Below the pieces are notes generated by a model. That model was given only the letters and a program-made list of their open reading frames with translations, was not told the DNA's origin and searched no databases. The translations under genes and the position numbers were made by a program. DNA of 64,000 nucleotides. Source: Asterella californica. Taxonomy: Eukaryota; Streptophyta; Marchantiopsida; Marchantiales; Aytoniaceae. Location of the stretch: the NCBI GenBank assembly GCA_036924285.1, contig JAYKYS010000005.1, positions 9,300,001-9,364,000 on the forward strand, written 5' to 3'. Shown piece after piece: positions 37,801 through 49,336 of this stretch. Numbering within the stretch: position 1 is the first letter of the stretch; the number at the start of each line of letters is the position of its first letter.

Positions 37801-39406
37801 CCGAGAGGCTTCCAAGCTTTTTTAGATAACTTGTACTTAAATGTATCTTTTTTTCGTGAAGTTTGTAAAGATTCCCGTTTACTTGTGGGTGGAATGTAAT
37901 CACGCAAGACGGCCAGGCGAAAAAAGCAAGAGCCCCGAAAAGCGACGAAAGCGGAGTCTGATTCAATAGAAAATAATGTAGATTGAAGGAAAATGAGGTT
38001 CGAACGCAGTAAAAGGACCCCGGCAGAAAAGTAGGAGGCTTGCAACCCCACGCAGCATCCCTCTCATGGGCCGCAAACGTAAAATAATAGACGGCAACGA
38101 AAAATCATCCGTGCGCCAGGTCAGGCGGATTGTTTTTGGCGCAGGCGCAGTTAATATTGGTGGGTTGAGTCTTCTACTCTTTACCATTAATTAGTCACAA
38201 ATGTATTTAGAGGATTTGATGAATAAAAGGAATTTTCTTTTCTTGTAGAGGATTGAACTTTTGGACACAGTGTCCCGCTGCAACTGCGTGAATGGCTAAA
38301 TGCTTAATGTGAGAATCCTGAGAAAATGTAATTTCATATGCGAATTTTTACTATATGGAGTAATTTAGTCGCACAGTGTAAAAGTGGTAAAATATATATG
38401 GCGTCTGGTATCGTAATTCTCATAAACACATATAGTGATATTTGAAGATTACGTTGGCTATTATGAAGTAAATTCTTTGGCATACTAGCCAAGGATGATT
38501 AAGTATGATTAAGGTTCATTATCAAAATGGATGCTGGTACCACTGTTAAGGATGTTAGACAAGAATGGTGTGAAAGGCGTAGTATCATAGAGAACCTTCA
38601 TTTCCTATTATACAATATTTTACCTGGAGAATTTGAAACTAAGAGGGAATAAAGAGAATATTGGTCACTGCAAATTTCAAAATCTTAAAAGATCTTTTAA
38701 AGAATTTAAGAAAAGGAACATCATCATCAATACATTCTTACAATTCAATTTGAGTCTCCATTCCAATGTTAGAATTTAGTATAACATGTTACGAATGTTA
38801 AATTGATGTGGTGGGTATCAAATACAAACTGCAGTTACACTGAGAGGTATGTGCTCTGTTTCTCATAGTTAACGATCTAGCATTGACATCATTCTTACTT
38901 ATGTATTTGGTTGATTGGATTTAAATTTTACACGGTCAATTCTTTATAAGCTCAATATATACAAGTACATTATTATCAAGATATGAATATTCTTCAAGTA
39001 CATTATTATCAAGATATGAATATTCTTGTGATATCCACCTGATTATATCTGACTGAAATGAATCCTTTGAAGCAAATTCTTGAACCCAAATCGAACCGTT
39101 TGGATGACTCGTTCGAAACATACCATTTAAAGAGATAAACCGTAAACTGTAGTTCGCCACGAACAAGTCTTGCCATGAACCATTACCATCCAAGATACCA
39201 AAATCGTTTACAACACAATATTTAATGACAATCAATGCTGTCAAATGAAATGATTGAGTTTGTACTTTGATTATACTTATCTAAAAAAAAACTATTTACT
39301 TGCTATACTAATTAGATAGACACACATTTCATCATCGTAGGAAAAGTTTGAAACTAGACCACGCTAATTGGATAAATTACTATGTTGGACCGAACAAGGA
39401 CAAGAG
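34881..39406. other. AT-rich intergenic DNA
   Basis: No gene is recognised. 37.3-37.76 kb has two similar segments sharing 'gaatatgcaggtgct' and 'aaattaaac', part of the AT-rich repeat type seen near 11.7 and 30.4 kb. A 33-bp tandem duplication ('catta ttatcaagatatgaatattctt') occurs at about 38962-39026. Short open stretches here have no motif or splice support. Confidence 0.5.
36151..36184. repeat. TTCTC microsatellite
   Basis: About six and a half perfect copies of the pentamer TTCTC. Confidence 0.95.
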
Positions 39407-39909
39407 AGTACTTTTACTGCAGAAATTTGCTTGATCACACCCCCAGTAGGTTCTTTGAGCTTGATCATACCCCTCTTAGGTTCCTTAAGCTTGATCATAC
39501 CAAGGACAAGAGAGTACTTTTACTGCAGAAATTTGCTTGATCACACCCCCAGTAGGTTCTTTGAGCTTGATCATACCCCTCTTAGGTTCTTTAAGCTTGA
39601 TCATACCTATGACGGGTTATTGACAGTAGAACCAGTCGTTTTATCTTTTCGTTCATCATTTTAATACTTCCAACCTTGATTAAATATCACTGTAATTCAA
39701 AATATTTAACATTATTCAGAATAGTTAGAACATACATGCTCGGAAATTTAATATGTGCAGTATCACATGTGAGTAACAGCACAAAGTGACTGGTTTTACA
39801 GGCAACAGCCAGTCAGGGGTGTGATCAAGCCATACATCGTAAGAGGGGTGCGATCAAGGTCAAGGAACCTACTGGGGGTGTGGTCAAGCAAATTGCTCGA
39901 AAAGTACTT
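39407..39909. mobile_element. Non-autonomous TIR element, CTTGATCA family, copy 1
   Basis: The left end contains the core 'gtactttt...tttgcttgatca' and the right end (39816-39908) reads as its inverse, about 70 bp of imperfect terminal inverted repeat. Within the ends the motif CTTGATCA(T/C)ACC recurs every 30 bp, separated by 'aggttctttgag'-like spacers. The left end is duplicated in tandem with a 106-bp period (39396-39501 and 39502-39607). No protein-coding capacity is seen. The same motif architecture recurs at 48905-49336. Confidence 0.75.
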
Positions 39910-41634
39910 ATCATGACTAAGAATCCAGGACTACTAAACACATCTGCGCTTGTCTCCAGCACCAACATTCGTGTAATAAAGTGACTCCGAACCTCGACTA
40001 TTGTTAGACTCGTGGAGTTCATTAGTTACAAGAATGTTTTACTTGGTCAATCCTTCCAAGCTGGTCAGAGTCAGATCGCTTCTATTCTAATTAGACTGTT
40101 GCTACGTTCATTGCGTCGATGCACGTAGACACGATGACTCGGTGCACTCCACTAACACCTAGCACGTCTAATGTAATCAGGTTTTCCTAGCAGATTCGAG
40201 ACCTTTTCCTCCTATCACATTCTTTTATCTGAATCATAATCCAGCTTATCTGTTTTAAGTACAAACTACGTTCTCGAGCACGAGGACCTTGAGACTATAG
40301 CTCGAGACCTCCAGTGCGTCGTTTCAAGGTTTGAGTCGTTTAACTCCAGACCACATCGATCGACTAACGGCTTCACCCTCCCACAACATTAATTCCAAGT
40401 AGACGTCCATGCAAATGAGACACCGAATTTCTCTCACAGAAAACTGTAAAGCCCTTGACGATATTAGCCTTCCAACATTCAATAAACCTAATAGCCAACC
40501 AAAGCACAGAAATCTAGCACAGAATCTCAACCAGCACATGTCGAGATAACTTGCTGATCACGCATATGTACGAACACACATGCTTCCAAGACCCGTAAGC
40601 AGGGAAGCATTCCTTTAAGATACTGAGCTTTGATGGCCCACAGTCTAACAGTGCTTGTTCGAACAAGTCGAGTTCTCACGTCGATCCTAGAGTTTCTTGA
40701 CGGTTCATGTTAGAGACAACGCTCAGCCTCACTTGCGCACACAAGCAAATATTACACACGACAGACATTCTTCTCAACAACATGAGAAGATAAATAGCTA
40801 CTGGAGCTAACTTAACCTGGAACATGTGCACAGACACAGTGACTAACTCCGACAAGGGCTGAAGTCCTTGCAGTTTACAGGAATGTCGCCATAAAGACAT
40901 GCGACAAGTACGGTCTTCAACTGGACAGAACGATACGTTTAACTCGGATGATAGTGAATTTTTCAGTAATCCAATTCATTAATTTTCTCATAACACTAAA
41001 GCTATGTACAATTGCCCAATAATGGCCCAACTTCCAAACTGGGTCTCGTAGTCCGTGTCCAGCGAACTCCACACCAGACAGCTTCATCCGTACTAATACA
41101 GCCACCGACACCGGTGGAACTCCCAACAGGATCACCAGCCATCAAAAGTTCGATAGACTTGTCCTTTCCTTGCAAAATGACGTCAGTCACGACTTCGTCT
41201 ACGAATCCAATGACCAGGAGACATGATGACATGTTAAACACTGCCTAATTGGCAGTACATGCATGAGAGTACTACAAAACATGCACATCCATGGAACAGG
41301 CAATACCATTGGCAATAAGGGGATCATCTTCTCACAACCCGACAGGCTGCGGGATGATGCAAGCACCTTTCAATGCTACCTACTCATAACGAAGATTCAA
41401 CGCAGCACAAAGGGTTTTCGAGAGCTCCCAGAAAGGTGAAGTATAACCATATGTTTTACTTCACCTTCTGTCGTGCACCTGACACCTCAGCATCGGGAGA
41501 AAAGATTTCTAAGACTCCTAAATTTCCTTATCAGTGAAAAAATTATGTACAAGTCACTATACAAACATAAAGAACATTATAACATGCCATGGCCAGTCCT
41601 CAACTTTCAAGGCCCTCTACGACATACAGAACAC
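39910..41634. other. Intergenic/3' flank of ATG14
   Basis: No gene is recognised. Open stretches on both strands at 41002-41248 have no splice support or known motif. This interval probably includes the ATG14 3' UTR. Confidence 0.45.
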
Positions 41635-44600
41635 TCACTTGGTGGCATCAATGAACATGGCTCGCGTCCAATGTTCAATATCTTCAGAATCAGGAGGGGG
41701 CGGCAATGTTGGGTGCTCCACGAAATCCCAACCATCAAATAAGTTCTCAGAGACTCTCTCACGATCCTCTGTATGCTCTGAGTCGCCTATGTCCACAAAA
41801 TCGGTCCAGCTTTTCACTCTTCCCCTCGAAGACTTCGAAGAGCCCTGTCAGTATCAGCCACGAAACAAATCACTTCATCACGTGCGTTTGTAACAGACAT
41901 CCATCACCGTTTAAAGCAAGTAAAAGCAGCAAATTCCAAGAGCAGGAGTACACTTCAAAAGAGAAGGGTAGAAAGAGAACAAGAAAGAGAAAACGAGAAA
42001 TACTATTCGACACTTGGCTACCCAGAACTATCCACCATAAAGTTAAGCGCTGTGTTACTTCCCCATGCAAATCAGGGCTGAGTAAGATGATCTAGATAGC
42101 CAAGACGACCTAAAAATCAGACACTGTTTGATAACTGTTAGTTTTAACATGCCTGGGGTAAAGCAACACCGTCCAACCACATCTGGGCTGAGGTGAACTG
42201 CGATCACTTATGTTGGAATCAACATCTCAGTTTCTGAGCCCATATTGCAGTGCCGTAAGACTGGCATGGCTGCCAGCACAAAACTGAGAACGAGTCCGAA
42301 AGTCCAAGTGAATACACAGGTTGACATTTGGGTTCCCAGAACCTGAGTCAAAAATCGGAAAAACCATTTGCTTTTAAAAAACGAGGCCAGAAGGTCAAGC
42401 TCAGAATAAGCTTGCTTGGGAAAAGAGATATATGCTACATGAGTACTTCGCAGGAACACCGCCCCCCCCCCCACCACCAGACTACGCCTATCATCCTTCA
42501 AAAAAGTAGTAAGGACCGCTCGAATGCTTCCACACTCGGCCTTGTAACACCACGTCCTAATCACTACCGCATACAGCCCTTGTTTCAAGCCCACTCAAGA
42601 AATGCAACCAAATTCATTCTCTCTTTAAACATTCGAGAAAAGATAGAGCGCGAAAAGAGATACCAGTATATCACTGACTGGTTTGACTTCTTCCAACATG
42701 CTTGGTGGGCAGCTTGCCATACGAGAAACGTGACCTTCTGAAAGACCAAATCGGCCGTTAAGCTGTTGGCTACCTCTGCTAGACCTGAAAGAACGTCCCA
42801 GGGTAACTAGGATCAGATACGTTTAACCAAACCTAGCAAAAAAGCCACTTCGCAACAGGAAAGTGAGCTTTTGCGTTAGAGGCTCTAAGCACAAACACGT
42901 TCTGGTTCTTCAACGGATATATCAAACGACAAGCTTTGCAACGTAAACCCGTCGCCTTTGTATCGACTCAAAGAGGAGCCGTAATGAATGAGAGACGAGA
43001 ACCATTTAGATCCGCTTTTGCAAATGTCCGAATGAAGTTCGATAAACTTCACAATAAGGCATCCCTTTGGACTAGCAAGCAACCATGGCTAATGGCGATT
43101 GATAGAACATCCACGTAAACCTGGATAGGGCGTCTGTGTACTTGGCGTATAACAAAACTATAAGCTACCTGATAGATAGTACAAACGGAACAACTCTACA
43201 ATGGGCTTGACAAGTTTGGTCTTCCTGGATGAGCATGTTCTAGATAGAGTGAAAGCGTAACGGGATTCTTACCTACACTGCACAAGGCTAACACTCCCCA
43301 TCTAGTCCATCTCACAATCTGGATGCCGATAGAGCTTGATACGCTGAAGATATAAGTTATTTCCACACAGGTTGCGCAGGCCAAACGGTAATGAAGCACT
43401 AACCTCGCACGAAGTTCTTTGGATGTAAGTATGGACAGAAGCTCGGCAAATGCTTCGAAGGTGGACAAATCCGAGGGAACCTGTAATGACAGCAACCTGT
43501 AGCCGTATGCATTTAAACATGCGACACTGCGTTTTAGCATTTTGATCCCCTTCTGAACATCCCTGTACGCTTCTCGAGAGGTGCTGTTGCCGCTGAGGGA
43601 TGAACTACACCGTACCAGACTAGCGTCACCTTCCATCTCTCGAGTGATGCTCCTTGAGCCCTCCGTTAAGGACATGTTAAGGTTGCTGTGACTGCTACTG
43701 CTACCATGGGCTAGCTCCTCCGCAGTAGCTCCATTCTCTCTTGGCAGAAAGAGGGGGTATTCTTCGCTGCACAACAAAGTGAACAGTGATCCAACAAGTA
43801 AGTGAAAGCTGCAGCAGGGAAAACCAACCTCAAAACTTCACCCAAGAATATACAGAGAGAGCATGAAACCGACTGCAGCCACAACCGGAAGGCTCTCTAT
43901 AACATACCCACGATGTGTTGGTCGAGTGTCCCAGTAAGACGCTCGCTGCCATATCCTTGATGATGAAGCCTGGATGTTTATAAACAGCCACATCAGAAAG
44001 ATAAGGAAGGATAATAGCACTAGCCATGTACATAGAGCAGAAAACGTTCAACATGATACAGCATAGCTGACATATATCTCGACAAATCCGTTAACAGTTA
44101 CTGCTCCAATCTTAGTGCCGATGCAGTCGCTCGATGACACCTAAACTGCCAACCGCACCTTTTACAAACGCTAATCCCCAGACAAAATAAAAGATAAAAA
44201 GTACCGAAACAAAACACGGTGTAAAAAGGGGAAGAGAAAAAAGAAAGATATAAGTAAGAAAAGTATCACTATGATACCCCATTAATACAGGTTCAGACAG
44301 AAGTTGACGGATTTATAAATACTGCTACATGAACGACTCATAAATCCAGTTATTCAAGGCTAATCTTTCCCTACATCACTCCTACCTTCGATGAAATAAA
44401 GACGAGATGAGAGTGATCACAATATTTTAAGCGCATAACATCCTTCAGAAACAGGAAGAAAGGAAGCTAAAATTTGATATCGAAGGTCCAGAATTCCTTT
44501 GTAGAGTTTTTCTGGAATTGGACATAGTATCAGAGAAATTCTTGAAACGCTTACTCCTCCGGGTGGACGTTTAGGTCAAGGTTTTCCACATACCGCGAAT

Positions 44601-47523
44601 CCGGCACTGTGAAGTAGAGGGGCCGATAGATAGCGTGCCGTAAGATTCACTAGTTGCACCATATATCTGGCATCACGGCGTTAAACATTAGGGACTTTCA
44701 GTACGTTGAACGTATACTCCATCTAAAACTTTGGAAAATTGTGAACTAAGAAGAAACTGGCTGCCGTCCTACACTGCTATGTGTTCATGTTTGCACTCTT
44801 TCGATTGTAAAATGGCCAATCCACACAACATATGGATGGTAGAAGTTACTTTAACTGATGTGAAACAAATGTACAGGTCCACCTTGTAACACTCACCCCA
44901 ATGCTGCTCCGAGATCGTTATGTGGAACTGACGTAGGATCATCACCGACAGGAAGCTCAACATTGCAGATGCGAACAGGATGCACTGATCCTTCTCGAAT
45001 TTCACGCTCATCCCCCTGGATATCACGATACCATTATAAACACGCATTAGGTGAACAGGTTCTCTCCACGAAATATCCTCACAGACTTTCTTCTGGCCGG
45101 AGTTAACGATCTTTACCAAGAGACTGGTTCATCATGCTATTACGTGTTGCAAAGTAATTTCCTTCCTCACGAATGTAGGTTACTGTAGCAAAAGTTGAAA
45201 TTTCAACTGGAACATGTTACAAGACAAAATGAGAAGTCGAAGGCACCTTACTTCTACAAACTTACTGAACTAAAGGCCTTTAAAAGTTATCATCTCATGA
45301 TGCAACTTCCAGAGTTAAAAAGAAACTTCAGCTTGAGATTGTAAAATCTTGAAGGGATGCAATGAGAACCGTCAACAGAGGAATACGAATACAAGTCAGA
45401 ATCCTCTCCCCTTCCTCATTAACGGGACGAGAACGCTATGCAATGGTGTTTGGAGAAGGTAGAGTACTATGAACCAGCATACCCTACAACGGTTTCGACC
45501 CCGCAGCGGCAACTCGCAATACGCCTATGCTCTGCTAGTTCAAATGGGGAAACTTAAGTTTAACTTAGTACCGTGCACCGTCGTATAGGCAAGATTTTGC
45601 AGAGTTGCCGAAGTTGTAACCTCCGCTTTTGTATCAGTTCTGTATTTATGTTTTCCTGAAAAACTACCAATGTGTTACTGAAACCGACTAAGTATATCAC
45701 ATGTACATAAGACACAGATTCTCGATGTGAAGGACATAGCCTGTGAACCCTTCAACCAGGAAACAAGGACGAAGTGGGAACATACGTAGCTCAAAGTTTT
45801 CGCGCGGATCAGGTCAGGGTAGTATTTCCCAAGAGTATCTCTCTGCCTTGCTGCAAGCTGCAAAACAGAAGTTTTCAAACCTAATGATCAAAAGTTGTAA
45901 CAAAAAGAGGATGGTAAGCTCACCTGTGACAGTCATCCACCTCCCCACTTCTAAAATCCGAACGATGGTTACCGTCTTTTGTACATATCGCTGGAACGTT
46001 GACAGACTCTATGGATTAATTATTAAAGAAGCCTGTTCTTTTTCTTCGACAACCACAAGAAGAGCGACAGGATAAACCTCGGCAGAAGCAGAAGCCAAAG
46101 CGTTCGTTCGCGCGTCTAGCCGCTTTTTCTGTTCTTCACCTCGGGCTCTTGCTGTAGATTCAAAATATGTATATTCTCAGTGCAAGTAATCAACAGTAAA
46201 ACCCGGTGACGAGGCCATATAAAAGGCTGAAGGATGTGGAGACAAACGAGCGACCTATACTCGACAAAGCACAAACTCCCAGATGAGTCAAAAACTATCT
46301 AGAAAATTTCACATTTAAGCTGCTCACATGGAGTTTTCTGTCAGCGGGAGACCTATTAAGGCTCTGCTCACCAAAGACTTCTATTGGAACTCCCGAAAGT
46401 TACTTCACATAATACCGTCCAAGCCAAAACGGTCAAACTGGACAAACTAGAACAATCCATATTTTAGGGTCACCTTAGTAAACATGGCCGGAATACTAGT
46501 CCGAACAGCCCCGTACTACATGTTTATGCAACCTGGAAAGATCTTAAAGGAAGGCCTTGTACACGCACTAGGAAATGTTTCCATGAACGATCCACGGCCC
46601 CGCTCCAGGGTCTTGAGAGTTTTTCAACTGAAACACTTCCTAGTGCGTGTGCAAGGTATTACATTACCCCACAGAGACTATGTAGAGGGTGAACATGCGA
46701 GGACCAAAAGCAGCTAAGAAACACAGTTGTATAGCGGGCATAGCTGAACACAACTAAGCACAACAGGGTCCCACTTCGCCCTGCGGCTTATCAAATCTGA
46801 CCTGTGACCAGAAATTCAGACAATCTTAACAAACCGATGCTATTGTTGATGGGCCCTCTTGAGCCCTATAAGAAGCTAGTTTGAACCTTTTTCGGCACCA
46901 CATTATACTCGCTTCCAGCTATAGGGTTCCTTGTCCCACATTCTGAACCAGTTTTGTCAAAAACTCTCTGTAGACTCAGAAGAACTTCAGGCATATCATC
47001 CATGGCATAGGGGTAGACGAGTAACCTTTCATCAAGTCGTTGCTACAATTACGAAGCTGCTCACGAAGTTTAGCTTTGCGCTCGGCACGTTCTGCCCTCC
47101 ATTTGCGCTGCGATTCGGCTTCTCGCTGTGTCCAGAAGAGGTTTGAGTCAAAACCGCACGGAACAAAAAACGAAGCACCAGTCCAACATCTAACGGATAA
47201 TTATGAGGAGAACTATCGACCGGCAGAAACATTCTCACCTTGGCAGCCAGTTGCGCCTCCAAGCGGCGTTTTACATCATCGCGATGTTGGAGTACACGCT
47301 TCAAAACTTTATACTTCTCGATCAATCTGTCATGCCCACCAATTGTGACATCAGATCCAAAATTCATACCACACATGTTCACAGAGCTGCTAATCTCCCA
47401 GCACCAAACAGAATGAAGAACGGGAACTTTTTCAGTTACCAACCTGACATTGCAGCAGGTAGCGCAAACAGCGGGCTGGTTGACTCCTTCGCAAATCCCA
47501 CAGACGCTACCTCGCCTTGCCAT
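41635..47523 (-). CDS. ATG14: Autophagy-related protein 14 (PI3K complex I subunit)
   Basis: ATG14 directs the VPS34-VPS15-ATG6 phosphatidylinositol 3-kinase complex to sites of autophagosome formation. Resolved exons: 47523-47444, 47326-47239, 47125-47026, 46151-46078, 45857-45786, 45655-45572, 45015-44897, 44666-44594, 43969-43908, 43766-43404 and the last, 41844-41635. All have AG/GT borders and matching phases. Exon 43343-43273 is tentative, and one or more exons between it and the last were not resolved. Landmarks: N-terminal cysteine pairs 'CGIC' and 'CATCC'; a basic coiled-coil region ('[18 protein letters not shown]'); '[12 protein letters not shown]'; '[20 protein letters not shown]'; '[15 protein letters not shown]'; '[11 protein letters not shown]'; '[16 protein letters not shown]'; and the plant-type C-terminus '[13 protein letters not shown]' then '[13 protein letters not shown]'. 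These match the land-plant ATG14 layout. Confidence 0.95.
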
Positions 47524-47589
47524 CAGCCTGAATCCACTGTCAATTCCTCAATCCGCAGGCACAGTCCTTCGGCAATTAAAGCGCCTGCG

Positions 47590-47676
47590 TCAACGAATCA
47601 CTTCCCACCACTGCCAACACCACCACCCACTATATTCGTGTTCAAACTCTCGCCGCTCCGCATCTTCCTTTACCAT
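47590..47676 (-). promoter_or_regulatory. Possible upstream ORF of ATG14, 28 codons, Trp-rich
   Basis: An ATG at 47676 opens a 28-codon frame ending at TGA 47592-47590, 66 bases before the ATG14 start. The peptide ends 'SGWWCWQWWEVIR'. The tryptophans come from a TGG-rich simple stretch, so this may be compositional. If transcribed, it would sit in the leader and could damp translation of ATG14. Confidence 0.35.
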
Positions 47677-48904
47677 ATCACGCTCGCTGTCCGAGTCGGG
47701 GGTCGTGTCTCTGCAAACCCTAGCGTCTCGCCTTCCACTGAGAGTTACAATTCTCGTTAGACAAACGTTCCCCCTCCGAAGCTTCCCCCGCTTCCTCACT
47801 CAGTGTGATACTCATATACACCTATACAAATGTGCTCACCGAGCCTCACCGTTCCTGTCTCTTCCTCTTCACCGTCCTCGCTATTCACTCCGAGCTCTAA
47901 CATAAAACATGGAGAAGACTCTCCCCTCTCATACACAAGTGCCCCACTAATGGCTAGCAGAGTGCACGAATTCAGTCCAATTCTTAGCGGCTAGTTACGA
48001 GGAATTTCCTGCCAGGCGTTGCGACGAAGCGCACACTTTGGCCCTGAGCCGTTCTGAGAAGGACACAGAATCGGGATTATGAGGAAATTGTCAGCAGCTC
48101 CAGAGAGTCAGGACCAATCTGCAGCAATCTATCTTCTATCATTCCGCAAATGGTGAAACAGACTGCAAAAGAACAATCCGTCCAATTCAATACTTCCAAT
48201 CTAATCCTCTCACCACTGGAATTCGATTCCTCCTGTCTCACTTAAGGCCTGCCCTCGTGTCTGGAGACTAAATCCATAAACAACCAACTGTCAATCTCAA
48301 ACTCGTATGATTCCTTCATTTTTTCCTCAGCTGCCATTCTCTCGTCCTTCCCGCCCCCTCCCTCCCTTCCTTTCTTCTCTTCCTTCCTTTCTTTCTACTG
48401 AGCGTTCTTTCTTTGGCTTCTCTGGTTTCATCAAGGCCCAGGCTTCATCAGTGGCCCACTCACGTCCTTCCATTCCCTTCCGTTGCGGCGCTCTCTCTTT
48501 TCCTGTACTGCTCCTGCGGGAAGTTCCGTCCCATACACTCCATCCGTTATGTGGTACACTGCCTGCTGATTCTACGTAGACAACATTTCTCCTCCAGTGC
48601 TGTTTCCTTCTCGAGGGAAAAAGTGTATCGTATTCATGTAGGTAAGGTCCAGACGTGAAAGTGGGAGTACAGTAATGTGACTGCGTGGAGCGACTCGTCA
48701 GTTACGGGAAACGCTGACTTCGTCACGGCCCTCCTTTGCCACGGATAGGTCGAGAGGACCGACAGCAAAGGTTGCAATCCTAGTTTTTGTCCAATGGGAG
48801 AATATCTTGAGACGTGCATGAACCCTGAAAGTCGGCCGTTTGGAAAGAAGTCGTGAAAGAAAGAAGCTACTCGTAATTAAGCCTCGTATCCATTCGTCAG
48901 ATCG
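47677..48904. other. ATG14 upstream region
   Basis: Probable promoter and leader of ATG14. 48.30-48.42 kb is a pyrimidine-rich tract (many TTCC and CCTTCC repeats). No gene is recognised on either strand. Confidence 0.4.
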
Positions 48905-49336
48905 GCAGAAATTGGCTTGATCATACCCCAGTACGAATGGTGAGCTTGATCATACCCGTCTTAACGAATGTGCTCTTGATCATATATCGCCGTGCAAGCA
49001 ACAGTCTGGAATCTGACATGTCAACCTCGAGGTGATGTAATGTCTGACATAGAGTATCGCTGCAGATGGTATATGAAAAGGATCTGTACTCCACGGCAGA
49101 CACTATATAACGTGGAGTATCTCTGTCAGACGGGTGTATGAAGAGGATTTGTAGTCCACGTCAGACATTATACAGCGTCGAGGCTGACATATATAGTCTG
49201 ACATGTCATATAACATGGCACAGTAATGACAGACTGTCGCTTGTAGGTGAGGGGTATGATCAAGAACACATTTGTTAAGAAGGGTATGATCAAGCTCACC
49301 ATTCATAGTGGAGGTATGATCAAGCCAATTTCTGTG
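48905..49336. mobile_element. Non-autonomous TIR element, CTTGATCA family, copy 2
   Basis: 432 bp bounded by about 78-bp terminal inverted repeats (48906-48982 and about 49257-49334) that begin 'cagaaattggcttgatcat'. The motif CTTGATCATACC recurs at about 30-bp spacing within each end. The hexamer AGATCG flanks both sides (48899-48904 and 49337-49342), a likely target-site duplication. The interior contains further 'tctgacat' and 'ccacg(g/t)cagaca' repeats and codes for nothing evident. Confidence 0.85.

Noticed and set aside
41002..41248. Gene downstream of ATG14
   Set aside because: Open on both strands at once with no homology or splice sites; best explained as 3' flank.
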